Origin: JBCBKU01 sp965267475
GTDB lineage: Bacteria > Pseudomonadota > Alphaproteobacteria > Rhodobacterales > Rhodobacteraceae
Direction: 5' to 3'
NCBI GenBank assembly: GCA_965267475.1
Contig: OZ254079.1
Coordinates: forward strand, 1,426,001 to 1,490,000
Length of the DNA: 64,000 bases
This document shows positions 8,650-16,689 of the stretch, piece after piece. The position numbers and the translations under genes are program-made. Positions within the stretch are counted from its first letter, which is position 1. Every line of letters starts with the position of its first letter. Under the pieces are notes generated by a model, which had not been told where the DNA came from, did not search any database, and saw only the letters and a program-made list of their open reading frames with translations.

Positions 8650-9227
8650 CAGGCGCTTACCCAGATGGTCTTGGCTGCCAAATCGGGGCGCGGGCGCTCC
8701 GGCGGTGCCACGGTCTCGGTGCCGATATGGATGAACCCGGCCACGGTCTCGGTCGGTCCAAGACCCAAATGCCGTTCGATAAAGTCCCGATCATGCGAGG
8801 CCCATCCCGTGAGCCAGTTGGCCCCCCAACCGGCGGCAAGCGCGGCATTCAAGAGCGCCAAACAGACGGCGCCCGCGGACAGGACCTGCTCGATCTCGGG
8901 GATCTTCTCGGACGGGACAGGTGATGAGACCACTGCAATCGCCAGATCGGCCTTGGCAAACTGATTGGCCATTTTCTCGATCTTCTCGGGCTCGATGCCC
9001 AACTGGGTGCCGCGCTGAGGCACAGCCCTCGCAAGGCGATCCAGCGCCGCGCTTTCCAGAACCAGAAACCGCCAGGGTTCCAGCTTGCCATGGTCCGGGG
9101 TCCGGGCGGCGGCGGTCAAAAGCACATCCAGCTCGGCCCGGTCCGGAACCGGTCCGCTCAGGGTCTTTGCGGGGCGCGACCGTCGGTGCAGAAGGAACTC
9201 AAGCGCCGCCGGGTTCATCTCAGGCAT
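8649..9227 (-). CDS. Nitroreductase family protein (YdjA-like)
   Basis: A 192-residue FMN-dependent oxidoreductase of the short nitroreductase type. The FMN-contacting start LLHRRSRPAKTLSGPVPDRAEL, the TPDHGKLEPWRFLVL motif near residue 45, and the C-terminal GWGANWLTGW and GFIHIGT are all in their usual places. The natural substrate of such proteins is mostly unknown. The stop overlaps the start of the EI24 gene. About 70 bp upstream lies one copy of a two-block intergenic element that also occurs upstream of lysC. Confidence 0.9.
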   Translation of the reverse strand: MPEMNPAALEFLLHRRSRPAKTLSGPVPDRAELDVLLTAAARTPDHGKLEPWRFLVLESAALDRLARAVPQRGTQLGIEPEKIEKMANQFAKADLAIAVVSSPVPSEKIPEIEQVLSAGAVCLALLNAALAAGWGANWLTGWASHDRDFIERHLGLGPTETVAGFIHIGTETVAPPERPRPDLAAKTIWVSA

Positions 9228-9295
9228 GTTTACATCCTTAACATTTCCTATCCCATGTCGTGCCCCGACCGGAAAAGATCAAGAACCCCATAGGC

Positions 9296-9404
9296 TTCAT
9301 CTTGGCAAAAATACTCATGCCACGCCGCGCCAGAACGGTACAGAGCCCCGGAAGCGCGGCGCATCGCAGGCGCGCAGCGGCAAAATCGCACGCAGTGCCA
9401 GAAG
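9296..9404 (-). repeat. Two-block intergenic element, copy A
   Basis: Block 1 at 9385-9404 (minus strand begins CTTCTGGCACTGCGTGCGAT) and block 2 at 9296-9317 (minus strand TGAGTATTTTTGCC continuing AAGATGAA). The same blocks, 19 of 20 and 22 of 22 identical, recur at 60997-61091. The spacer is 67 bp here and 53 bp there and is not conserved. Block 1 contains a GCAC-N3-GTGC inverted repeat. Block 2 lies 68 bp upstream of the nitroreductase start and in the same orientation as that gene. Confidence 0.7.
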
Positions 9405-9451
9405 AAGCGCGCGCGGCACGCGCGCACCGCTTAACAGCGCCTCCGCCACGG

Positions 9452-9479
9452 AAAAGGGCCCGCCGCATCGGACGGGCCC
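9452..9479 (-). terminator. Intrinsic terminator of amtB
   Basis: On the minus strand a CGGGCCC / GGGCCCG stem-loop (9456-9479) is followed directly by TTTT. It begins about 20 bp after the amtB stop codon. Confidence 0.8.
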
Positions 9480-9499
9480 GTTCGAACACTCCAGACGGA

Positions 9500-10681
9500 T
9501 CAGGAGGTCATGTCATAAGCGCGCTCGCCATGGGTCGCGAGATCCAGGCCTGTCGTTTCGGCCTCTTCATCGACCCGGATCGGGAAGATCGCCTTGGCGA
9601 CCAGAACGATCACCGTGGTGATCACCAGCGTCCAGATCCCGACAACAACCAGGCCGCCCAACTGGGCCGTCCAGTCCGCATGGCCGAAGACGGCGAGCAT
9701 GATGATGCCGAACATGCCGCCCACGCCGTGAACCGCGAAGACATCCAGCGTGTCGTCGATCTTCATGGCGCCTTTAACGAGCCGGCAGGCTTCTTGGCAG
9801 AGGATCCCGGCCACACCACCGATGATCAGCGCCTCAACCGGTCCGACCGAGCCCGAAGCGGGCGTGATCGAGGCCAGGCCCGCAATCGTCCCCGTGACCA
9901 TCCCCACAAGCGAGGCCTTGCCGTATTTGATCCGCTCCCAAAGCGCCCAGGTCAGCGACGCGGTCGCCGCCGAGATATGCGTGACGGTTAGCGCCATGGC
10001 GGCCGAGCCATTGGCCGCCAGCTCCGATCCGCCATTGAAGCCGAACCAGCCGACCCAGAGCATCGCGGCGCCGATCATCACCATGCCCGGATTATGCGGC
10101 GGCGTGTCGTCCTTCTTCCGGCTGCCCAGGAAGAACGCTACGACAAGGGCTGCAAGGCCCGCCGTCTGGTGGACGACGATCCCGCCAGCAAAGTCGTTCA
10201 CGCCTTCGGCAAACAGCGACCAGTCTTCGCCCGCTAGCAAGCCGCCGCCCCAGATCCAATGGGCGACCGGCGCATAACAGATCACCATCCAGAGGCCGGA
10301 AAACAGCATGACGAAGCCAAAGCCGATCCGTTCCACATAGGCGCCGACGATCAGGGCCGGCGTGATGATGGCGAATGTCATCTGAAAGGCGAAGAACAGA
10401 ACTTCGGGCAGGCCGCCCGACAGCGTGTCCTCGGTCACACCGCTCAGAAAGGCCTTTCCAAGACCGCCCCAATAGGCGTTGCCGTCGCCGAAGGCGATGG
10501 AATATCCGACCGCAAGCCAGAGGATGCTCATCAGACAGGCAATGCCGAAGCACTGCATGAAGACGCTGAGCACGTTTCGGGCGCGCACAAGCCCGCCATA
10601 GAACAGCGCCAGTCCCGGCAGTGTCATGAACAGGACCAAGGCCGTCGCGACGATGATCCAGGCTGTATCGGCTGCATTCAT
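9500..10681 (-). CDS. amtB: Ammonium transporter
   Basis: A 393-residue Amt/Mep/Rh channel conducting ammonium across the inner membrane. It has eleven predicted helices starting at residue 5 without a cleaved signal peptide. The Phe-gate region FFAFQMTFAIITPALI, the first twin-His loop GGIVVHQTAGLAAL and the second twin-His segment DVFAVHGVGGMFG are present. The ATG at 10681 begins MNAADTAW. The in-frame TTG at 10753 is implausible. No glnK gene is adjacent, unlike the usual glnK-amtB arrangement, so its PII partner must be elsewhere. A terminator follows the gene. Confidence 0.95.
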   Translation of the reverse strand: MNAADTAWIIVATALVLFMTLPGLALFYGGLVRARNVLSVFMQCFGIACLMSILWLAVGYSIAFGDGNAYWGGLGKAFLSGVTEDTLSGGLPEVLFFAFQMTFAIITPALIVGAYVERIGFGFVMLFSGLWMVICYAPVAHWIWGGGLLAGEDWSLFAEGVNDFAGGIVVHQTAGLAALVVAFFLGSRKKDDTPPHNPGMVMIGAAMLWVGWFGFNGGSELAANGSAAMALTVTHISAATASLTWALWERIKYGKASLVGMVTGTIAGLASITPASGSVGPVEALIIGGVAGILCQEACRLVKGAMKIDDTLDVFAVHGVGGMFGIIMLAVFGHADWTAQLGGLVVVGIWTLVITTVIVLVAKAIFPIRVDEEAETTGLDLATHGERAYDMTS

Positions 10682-10855
10682 GGTGTGAAATGTCCCCCCA
10701 ATTCTTGTCTGGGGCGGGTTGAACGGGATTCTGTCTGCCGGGAAAATAGGCAAATGCGCGCGGTGACGCTCAAGCTTTCAGCAATTCCCGGAACGACGAA
10801 GAGTTACGCAGAATTTTGCGCGTCTGCTCAAATTTTGAGCGATTTGTGAATGCAA
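10682..10855 (-). promoter_or_regulatory. amtB upstream region with palindromes
   Basis: 174 bp between the amtB start and the end of the upstream deacetylase gene. It holds a perfect palindrome GCTCAAA-T-TTTGAGC at 10826-10840 and an imperfect one, ACGCAGAATTTTGCGCGT, at 10806-10823. These could bind a nitrogen regulator. I could not find a sigma-54 promoter matching TGGCAC-N5-TTGC. Confidence 0.4.
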
Positions 10856-11968
10856 TCAGCCCCGGGCCCGGATGACCTCGGCGATTTCGGTGATCTGCGT
10901 GCTCACAAAATCATCGAACTGCTTCGAGGGTTGGCGGAGCGCCAGGGTCTCGGCCAGCGGGTCTTCCGCTTCGATCTTGCTGCCGGTCAGTTCTTCCATG
11001 ACCGCATGGCCGCAAAACGGGACATAGACTTCGGAATAGCCGCCTTCATGGACCAGCGTCAGCCGCCCGTCACAGAGATCGTCGGCCAGCGCCATCGTGC
11101 GCCGTGTCAATTGCCGGAACGTATCCGATGTGGCCATCATCCGCGACAGCGGGTCGACGGCAGCGGCATCGAACCCGCAGGCCACCATGATTGCATCGGG
11201 CTGGTAGCCGCGGATCGCGGGCTCGACGAGCCGTTCCATCGCCTCCAGATAGCCGTTGTGCCCCGTCCCTGGGGGTAGGGGAATGTTCAGGTTCGCGCCC
11301 AGCCCCGACCCTTCGCCCAGATCGCCCACCTCGCCCGTATCCATCGGATAGTTTCGCTCTTGGTGGATGGAAATCGTCAGGACGTCATTTCGGTCGTAGA
11401 AAATCGCTTCGGTCCCGTTGCCGTGATGTACGTCCCAGTCCAAGACGGCGATCCGCTCGGTCAGCTTTTCAGCACGCAAGGTCTCGATGGCGATGGCGAT
11501 ATTCGCAAGCAGGCAGAACCCGTTCGGAAACTCGGGCAGGCAGTGATGGCCGGGCGGGCGGGTCAGCGCATAGGCGTTTGGAACCTCGCCCGACAGAACT
11601 GCCCGAAGCGCGCCCAGGGCCAGCCCGGCAGAGGTCGTCGCGATCTCGTACCCTCCCCAACCGAACGGGGCCCGCGGCCCAAGTTCGCCGCCGCCCTTGT
11701 CCGAGAGGTTCTTAAAGGCGCCGAGATAATTCGACGAATGCACCCGCACCAGGTCCTCGATGGGAACGGGCGGCGCGCTGCGGATGTCCAATTCTTCGGC
11801 CAGACCGGTGACATGGAGAAGGTTCTTGAACCGCCGCTTTGTTTCGGGCGTGTCGGGAAACCCGTTGCCCGAGACCGGTTCCACAAGCCCGCCCACAGGG
11901 ACGGTCAGGGCATAATTGCCCGCCCCATGCCAGAGCGTTTTTTCGTCGAAAAAGAACCCCGTTGCCAC
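10856..11968 (-). CDS. Histone deacetylase family protein (class II-like amidohydrolase)
   Basis: A zinc-dependent deacetylase-fold enzyme of about 370 residues. Conserved features are RPPGHHCLPEFPNGFC near residue 140, the zinc motif DWDVHHGNGT near 180, and GFDAAAVDPLSR near 260 carrying the third Asp ligand. A C-terminal HEGGYS matches class II HDAC-like and acetylpolyamine amidohydrolases. Bacterial members deacetylate acetylpolyamines or similar acetamides. The substrate here is not evident. The start is chosen at GTG 11968, preceded by GGGGGGAAGC. Upstream in-frame codons encode low-complexity sequence unlike the family. A second family member lies at 62308. Confidence 0.88.
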   Translation of the reverse strand: MATGFFFDEKTLWHGAGNYALTVPVGGLVEPVSGNGFPDTPETKRRFKNLLHVTGLAEELDIRSAPPVPIEDLVRVHSSNYLGAFKNLSDKGGGELGPRAPFGWGGYEIATTSAGLALGALRAVLSGEVPNAYALTRPPGHHCLPEFPNGFCLLANIAIAIETLRAEKLTERIAVLDWDVHHGNGTEAIFYDRNDVLTISIHQERNYPMDTGEVGDLGEGSGLGANLNIPLPPGTGHNGYLEAMERLVEPAIRGYQPDAIMVACGFDAAAVDPLSRMMATSDTFRQLTRRTMALADDLCDGRLTLVHEGGYSEVYVPFCGHAVMEELTGSKIEAEDPLAETLALRQPSKQFDDFVSTQITEIAEVIRARG

Positions 11969-12105
11969 CGCCGCTTCCCCCCAAACGCCTGTAACCCGGT
12001 CAGGATACGGGTCGGGCCCGCAAGGTCCAGAACCGACCGCAGAGGCCCCTTGCGACGCGCCGGGCCCGTTGCAGCGGCGCGTCACTTTGTCAGGGGCGCA
12101 GGGGA

Positions 12106-12855
12106 CTAGAGAAACCGGGCGGACATGCCGCCATCCACCGCAACGCCCGTTCCAGTCACAAAGCTTGCCCGATCAGACAAAAGGAACAGGGCTGCGGCGG
12201 CGATTTCCTCCGGTTCCGCCATGCGCTTGACCGGATGAAGCCCGGCGATGAAGGCATGGGTGTCCGGATCGTCGCCCGCCATCGCCGTCTTGGTGCCGCC
12301 GGGCAGAACCGCGTTGATCCGGTGGCCGGTCGCCGCATGGTCGATGGCCAGCGATTTTACCAGACCGAGAAGCCCGGCTTTGGCCGCCGCATAGGCCGCC
12401 ATGCCCGGCATGCCGCCGTTGCTGACCCCGACAAAGGATCCGGTGAAGACGATTGCGCCCCCCGTAAGCATGGCCGGGATCTGCGCCTTTGCGGCGAAAA
12501 AGGCGCTGGTCAGGTTCGTCTCAAGCACCGAGTGCCAGGTGTCGCCTGTCATCTCGGCCACCGGGGACATGTCGCCGACCATGCCCGCATTGTTGAAGGC
12601 GCCGTGAAGCGCGCCGAATTCGGTGCGCGCCGTGGTCACCAGCGCCTCTGCATAGTCGGGATCGGTCACGTCGCCGGGATGGGTGACCGCCTGGCCGCCC
12701 TGTTGCCGGATATCGCGGGCGATGGCCTCAAGCGCGTCCGCGCGCCGTGCGCCGAGGACGACATGCGCGCCTTCAGCGGCCGCCGCCCGGGCTGCCGCAG
12801 CACCGATGCCGCTGCTTGCGCCCGTGATGATCAAAGTTTTGTCTTTCAGGTCCAT
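12106..12855 (-). CDS. SDR family oxidoreductase
   Basis: A 249-residue classical short-chain dehydrogenase/reductase. The NAD(P)-binding motif TGASSGIG lies at residues 11-18, NNAG near 88, and the catalytic Ser (GSFVG) with YAAAK near 150-154. The C-terminus is VTGTGVAVDGGMSARFL, as usual for cofactor-bound SDRs. An Arg after the second strand (GARRADAL) suggests NADP, which is inference. The substrate is unknown. No pathway neighbours give a clue, and the deacetylase gene lies 137 bp downstream. Confidence 0.9.
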   Translation of the reverse strand: MDLKDKTLIITGASSGIGAAAARAAAAEGAHVVLGARRADALEAIARDIRQQGGQAVTHPGDVTDPDYAEALVTTARTEFGALHGAFNNAGMVGDMSPVAEMTGDTWHSVLETNLTSAFFAAKAQIPAMLTGGAIVFTGSFVGVSNGGMPGMAAYAAAKAGLLGLVKSLAIDHAATGHRINAVLPGGTKTAMAGDDPDTHAFIAGLHPVKRMAEPEEIAAAALFLLSDRASFVTGTGVAVDGGMSARFL

Positions 12856-12983
12856 GCCACATGCCTTTCGCTTAATTGGCTCTGTGGCGGATTGGGCCCG
12901 GTCAGGCAGGGGTATCGACCCGTTTCCTGCGGCATGACCCGGACGGGGCGAAAGACCCGCAAGATCCGGGTCGGACGCGCGTG

Positions 12984-13220
12984 CTAGGGTTTTTGCGTCA
13001 GGCGATAGACGCCTTCAGGCAAATCGAGCGCCGCCGCCAGATCGCGGATCTGCTTGTGGGACAGGGTCACGCGTTGCAGCCGGTCCGTCGTGGGTTCCAA
13101 CTGCTCTAGCGTCACGCAATCTTCAAATGCATTGATCGTCACGTCTTCTTGGCGGTGCTTGGCCGGATCATCGACCAACGTGATGACGGTTGCGTCGAAG
13201 TCGTGCTCGATCGTGAACAT
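12984..13220 (-). CDS. Small conserved hypothetical protein
   Basis: A 78-residue soluble acidic protein starting MFTIEHDFDATVITLVDD and ending DLAAALDLPEGVYRLTQKP. I know close relatives only as uncharacterised proteins in Rhodobacteraceae. There is no signal peptide and no recognisable domain. AGAGGA precedes the ATG at 7 bases, and base usage is that of its neighbours, so it is a real gene. The alternation of beta-like segments with a short C-terminal helix suggests a small alpha/beta fold. Confidence 0.75.
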   Translation of the reverse strand: MFTIEHDFDATVITLVDDPAKHRQEDVTINAFEDCVTLEQLEPTTDRLQRVTLSHKQIRDLAAALDLPEGVYRLTQKP

Positions 13221-13432
13221 GGCCCGGTCCTCTGGCGGTGGTCTTTTGCAAAACCCTCGCTTGCAGGCGCCGGTTTGGCAAGCAGGCAGCGCCGACGATG
13301 ACCTTGGCGACCGTCATGGGTCGTGTCTTCTGGACTGGTCTGTCCGCCTGGAATGCGCGTGTTTGTGCCGGGTTGGGGGTGGTGAAGTTGGGCGGGCTCG
13401 CCCTAGATTGCAGACAACAGTAAGGAGCAGCC

Positions 13433-14146
13433 ATGTTCAGAGCCCTTCTTTTGACCGCCTCGACCCTGGCCTTGATGGGATGTGAGTTGTCGCTAGATGA
13501 CGCACCGTCGAGCCCGCCGCCGCAGCCCACCGTGAATGCCGGTCCGCCGGTCTCGGCCAGCCGCGCCGCGTCGAACTTCCGGACCGTTGTGGCCCGCGTG
13601 GAGCCGGTGGCCGAGCGCATGTGCCGGGCACGGACCGAAGGGGTGAATTGCGACTTCCTGATCTTCATCGATGAAGACGATACGAATTCGCCCAACGCCT
13701 TCCAAACGCTCGACAAGAACGGGCGCCCGGTGATCGGGTTCAATCGGGCCCTGATCGCCGATGCGCGGAACCAGGATGAGCTGGCCTTCATCCTGGGGCA
13801 TGAGGCGGCCCATCACATCGAAGGGCATATCGCGACTGCCAATCAGCGCGCGGTTGAAGGGGCGGTCCTGGGTTCGGTCCTGTCCTCGATCCTCGGGGTG
13901 GATCCGGCATCGGCCGAAACGTTGACCCGGGCATCAGCGGGCGTGAATGCGCGCCGGTTCTCGAAAGGGTTCGAACTGGAAGCCGATCGCACGGGCACGG
14001 TCATCGCAGCCCGGGCAGGGTATGATCCGGTGCGCGGCGCCGCCTTTTTCCAGCGGATCCCGGATCCGGGCGACCGGTTCCTTGGGACCCATCCGCCCAA
14101 TGCCGAGCGCATCAACGTTGTCCGCCAGACGGCGGCCCAGCTTTAG
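13433..14146 (+). CDS. M48 family metalloprotease, lipoprotein
   Basis: A 237-residue exported lipoprotein. The signal ends in the lipobox ALMGC (Cys17), and a Pro/Ser-rich linker follows. The zinc motif HEAAHHIEGH near residue 123 is the HExxH of M48 peptidases. The third ligand is likely the Glu in FELEADRTGTVIAARAG, and the THPPNAERI ending is typical of BepA/LoiP-like proteases. Such enzymes degrade or assist outer-membrane proteins in the periplasm. The length is shorter than BepA because the C-terminal TPR domain is absent. The 3' end overlaps the convergent LysR gene by 4 bp. Confidence 0.9.
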   Translation: MFRALLLTASTLALMGCELSLDDAPSSPPPQPTVNAGPPVSASRAASNFRTVVARVEPVAERMCRARTEGVNCDFLIFIDEDDTNSPNAFQTLDKNGRPVIGFNRALIADARNQDELAFILGHEAAHHIEGHIATANQRAVEGAVLGSVLSSILGVDPASAETLTRASAGVNARRFSKGFELEADRTGTVIAARAGYDPVRGAAFFQRIPDPGDRFLGTHPPNAERINVVRQTAAQL

Positions 14147-15030
14147 GGGGATTGGACCAGCGCCTTGCGGGCGGCTTGCCTGACCGCCTGCGTCAAAGGC
14201 TCTAAAGCGTCGCGCGCAATGCGGCTGACCTGCCAATAGAGCGAGGTATCAAGCGGATGGTCGGGCAACAGCTCGATCAACGCGCCTTGTGCCAATGCGC
14301 CCCGCGCCATCGGTTCGGGGTTCAGGCCCCAGGCCACCCCGTGCTTCGCGGCCTCAAGAAACCCGGTGACGGAGGGTAGCCGGTGCACCGGCAAGTCGAC
14401 GTTGTGCCCGAGGATGCCCGCGACCCAGTCCCTTTGCAGGCGGTCCTTGTCGTTGAAAGCCAGCGCCGGTGCCGCACGAAATGCCTGTTCCGTGCACCCA
14501 TCTGGAAACCAATGCCGCCGAAACTCCGGGCTTGCGACGGCAAGGTATCGGAATGCGCCGAGCGGTGTGACGTCGCAGCCCTGCACGACCTGTGCCTGTG
14601 ATGTGATGGCGGCAACCACATCGCCTTCTCGCAGCCGCTGGATCGAGTGGTCCTGGTCATCGATGATAACTTCCACCAGCAGTCCCGTCGCAGCCGCAAG
14701 CGTCGGCGTGAACCAGGCGGCCAAGCTGTCGGCATTCACCACAATTCGGACGGGAAGGCGGTTTGTATCGGCCCCCGAAAGGGCAAGGTCAGCGCGCAGG
14801 TCCCGATCAAGCAACGCAAGCGCGTCGGCATGGCGCCGCACCCGCTGGCCCGCCGGCGTCGCGCGGCAGGGCTGCGCACGGATCACAAGTGTTGTGCCGA
14901 CCTGATCCTCAAGCGCCTTGATCCGCTGGCTAATGGCCGACGGCGTCACATGGAGCCGATGGGCTGCCGCGTCGAAACTGCCGCTGATCAACACGGCGCG
15001 CAGAGCCTCTAACTGGGCGTTGTCGAACAT
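14143..15030 (-). CDS. argP: LysR-family regulator, ArgP/LysG type
   Basis: A 295-residue LysR-type activator. The N-terminal winged HTH (SFDAAAHRLHVTPSAISQRIKALEDQVG, residues about 18-45) is of the ArgP/IciA subgroup, followed by an effector domain. It is transcribed divergently from a LysE/ArgO exporter 83 bp away, exactly the arrangement of LysG-LysE and ArgP-ArgO. It probably activates that exporter when lysine or arginine accumulates. Assignment rests on family resemblance plus the divergent partner, and the inducing amino acid is not decided by the sequence. Confidence 0.85.
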   Translation of the reverse strand: MFDNAQLEALRAVLISGSFDAAAHRLHVTPSAISQRIKALEDQVGTTLVIRAQPCRATPAGQRVRRHADALALLDRDLRADLALSGADTNRLPVRIVVNADSLAAWFTPTLAAATGLLVEVIIDDQDHSIQRLREGDVVAAITSQAQVVQGCDVTPLGAFRYLAVASPEFRRHWFPDGCTEQAFRAAPALAFNDKDRLQRDWVAGILGHNVDLPVHRLPSVTGFLEAAKHGVAWGLNPEPMARGALAQGALIELLPDHPLDTSLYWQVSRIARDALEPLTQAVRQAARKALVQSP

Positions 15031-15113
15031 TAGGAAAACTTAAGTAAGATCATAGGAATTAATTTGCCTAACATAGGCTGCTCGGTCAATCAGGGTGAAA
15101 ACGAGGGCACCCG
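15031..15113. promoter_or_regulatory. Divergent promoter/operator region argP-lysE
   Basis: 83 bp, distinctly A/T-rich compared with its surroundings (for example AAAACTTAAGTAAGATCATA), between two divergent starts. By analogy with LysG/ArgP systems the LysR protein should bind here. I did not identify individual half-sites with confidence. Confidence 0.5.
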
Positions 15114-15722
15114 ATGCTTCCCATCCTGTCGACATTTGGAATTGGCTATCTTCTGGGCTTGAGCCTGATCGTCGTGATCGGCGCCCAGAATGCCTTTGTC
15201 TTGCGCCAGGGGCTTCGGCAAGAGCATGTCTTTGCCGTCTGCCTGACTTGCGGCTTTTCCGATGCGCTTCTGATCACGCTGGGTGTCACCGGCTTTGGCG
15301 CGGTGGCCGAGGCCGCGCCCTGGATTGAGCCTGTTCTGAAATGGGGCGGGGCCGCGTTTCTGGCGGTTTACGGGGCCATGAACCTTGTCTCGGCCTATCG
15401 TGGGTCCGAGGGGCTGGCCGCGTCCGGCGCGACCGGAACGCGACTTTCGACCGCGCTTCTGACATGCCTGGCGCTGACTTGGCTGAACCCCCATGTCTAT
15501 CTGGACACGGTGGTCCTTTTGGGGTCGCTTTCGGCCCAGTACAGCCCGACCTGGGCTTTCGGGGCAGGCGCGGCGACGGCCAGTTTCTCATTCTTTTTCG
15601 CCTTGGGGTATGGTGCCAGGATCCTGGCGCCGGTTTTCGCGAAACCCGCCGCATGGCGCCTTCTGGATTTGGGGGTCGGGATCATCATGATCACGATCGC
15701 GGTCACACTGATCCTGGGTTGA
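15114..15722 (+). CDS. LysE/ArgO family basic amino acid exporter
   Basis: A 202-residue inner-membrane exporter with about six hydrophobic segments. The start LLGLSLIVVIGAQNAFVLRQGLRQEHVF is the signature of LysE/ArgO proteins, and ALTWLNPHVYLDTVVLLGS near residue 125 is the second conserved stretch. It expels excess L-lysine and/or L-arginine. The neighbouring divergent LysR gene is its expected activator. The family cannot be separated into lysine or arginine specificity by sequence inspection. Confidence 0.9.
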   Translation: MLPILSTFGIGYLLGLSLIVVIGAQNAFVLRQGLRQEHVFAVCLTCGFSDALLITLGVTGFGAVAEAAPWIEPVLKWGGAAFLAVYGAMNLVSAYRGSEGLAASGATGTRLSTALLTCLALTWLNPHVYLDTVVLLGSLSAQYSPTWAFGAGAATASFSFFFALGYGARILAPVFAKPAAWRLLDLGVGIIMITIAVTLILG

Positions 15723-15753
15723 AGCCCGGGTTCATTTCGGATTGGGTCGCGCC

Positions 15754-16650
15754 ATGGCCCAAAGTGCAAACCGGCCCCTTCTGGGCGTCTTCTGGATGTT
15801 CGTCACCGGGCTTTGCTTTGTCGGCGTGACCGCGGTTGTGAACCATTTGGGCGATGCCCTGCCTGCCGCGCAATCTGCGTTTCTTCGGTTTCTGTTCGGG
15901 CTTGTCTTCCTTGTCCCACTTGCAGGGCAGTTGAAGGGCGTTCGGTTCGGGCCTCATCTTCGGCCCATCGCAGCGCGGAGTGCCGTGCATCTGGTCGGTG
16001 TAATCCTGTGGTTTTACGCCATGGCGCGCGTCACAATGGCCGAAGTCACGGCGATGAACTTCATGGTCCCGGTCTATGTGACGATCGGGGCCGGCCTGTT
16101 CCTTGGCGAGCGGCTGGCGGCGCGCCGGCTGATTGCGGTCGGTCTGGCCCTGATCGGCGCCCTGTTGATCCTGCGTCCGGGATTTCGCGAGCTTTCGCCC
16201 GGACACATCGCCATGCTGGGCACGTCGCTGATGCTTGCGGCGTCCTATCTTCTGGCGAAATCCCTGACCGAGGCGCTGCCGCCGGCGGCCATCGTGGCGG
16301 CGCTGTCGCTGGCGGTGACCGTTGGGCTTGCGCCGCTGGCCTGGTGGGTCTGGGTTCCGCCAACCCTGGTCGAGATCGGTTGGCTGGTGCTGGTGGCCTT
16401 CTTCGCAACTGCCGGGCATTACACGATGACGCTTGCCTTCAAGGCGGCACCGGTTTCCGTCACCCAGCCGGTCACATTCTTGCAGCTTCTCTGGTCGGCG
16501 CTGTTCGGCTGGCTGGTCTTTCACGAACCGGTGGATCTGGGCGTCATCGCGGGTGGAACGCTGATCGTGGCGTCGGCGAGTTTCATCAGTTGGCGTGAGG
16601 CCACCCTGCGGCGCAATGCGACACCCCATACAAATGCACCGAAGATCTGA
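15754..16650 (+). CDS. EamA/DMT family transporter
   Basis: A drug/metabolite-superfamily permease of about 298 residues made of two EamA repeats, with ten predicted helices. The first repeat contains FLRFLFGLVFLVPLAG and AEVTAMNFMVPVYVTIGAGLFLGE. The second ends in a similar block, QPVTFLQLLWSALFGWLVFHE, the usual helix 8-9 signature. Substrate unknown. The ATG at 15754 is preferred over an in-frame TTG at 15742, but neither has a strong ribosome-binding site. It starts 31 bp after the exporter stop and may be co-transcribed with it. Confidence 0.88.
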   Translation: MAQSANRPLLGVFWMFVTGLCFVGVTAVVNHLGDALPAAQSAFLRFLFGLVFLVPLAGQLKGVRFGPHLRPIAARSAVHLVGVILWFYAMARVTMAEVTAMNFMVPVYVTIGAGLFLGERLAARRLIAVGLALIGALLILRPGFRELSPGHIAMLGTSLMLAASYLLAKSLTEALPPAAIVAALSLAVTVGLAPLAWWVWVPPTLVEIGWLVLVAFFATAGHYTMTLAFKAAPVSVTQPVTFLQLLWSALFGWLVFHEPVDLGVIAGGTLIVASASFISWREATLRRNATPHTNAPKI

Positions 16651-16689
16651 TCGGGACCAAAGTCTTCAAACAGATTTGGGCGCGCGCCG

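Noticed and set aside
9385..9404. Sigma-54 promoter in block 1 (TGGCAC followed by TGCG)
   Set aside because: The GG and GC dinucleotides are 8 bases apart instead of the required 10.
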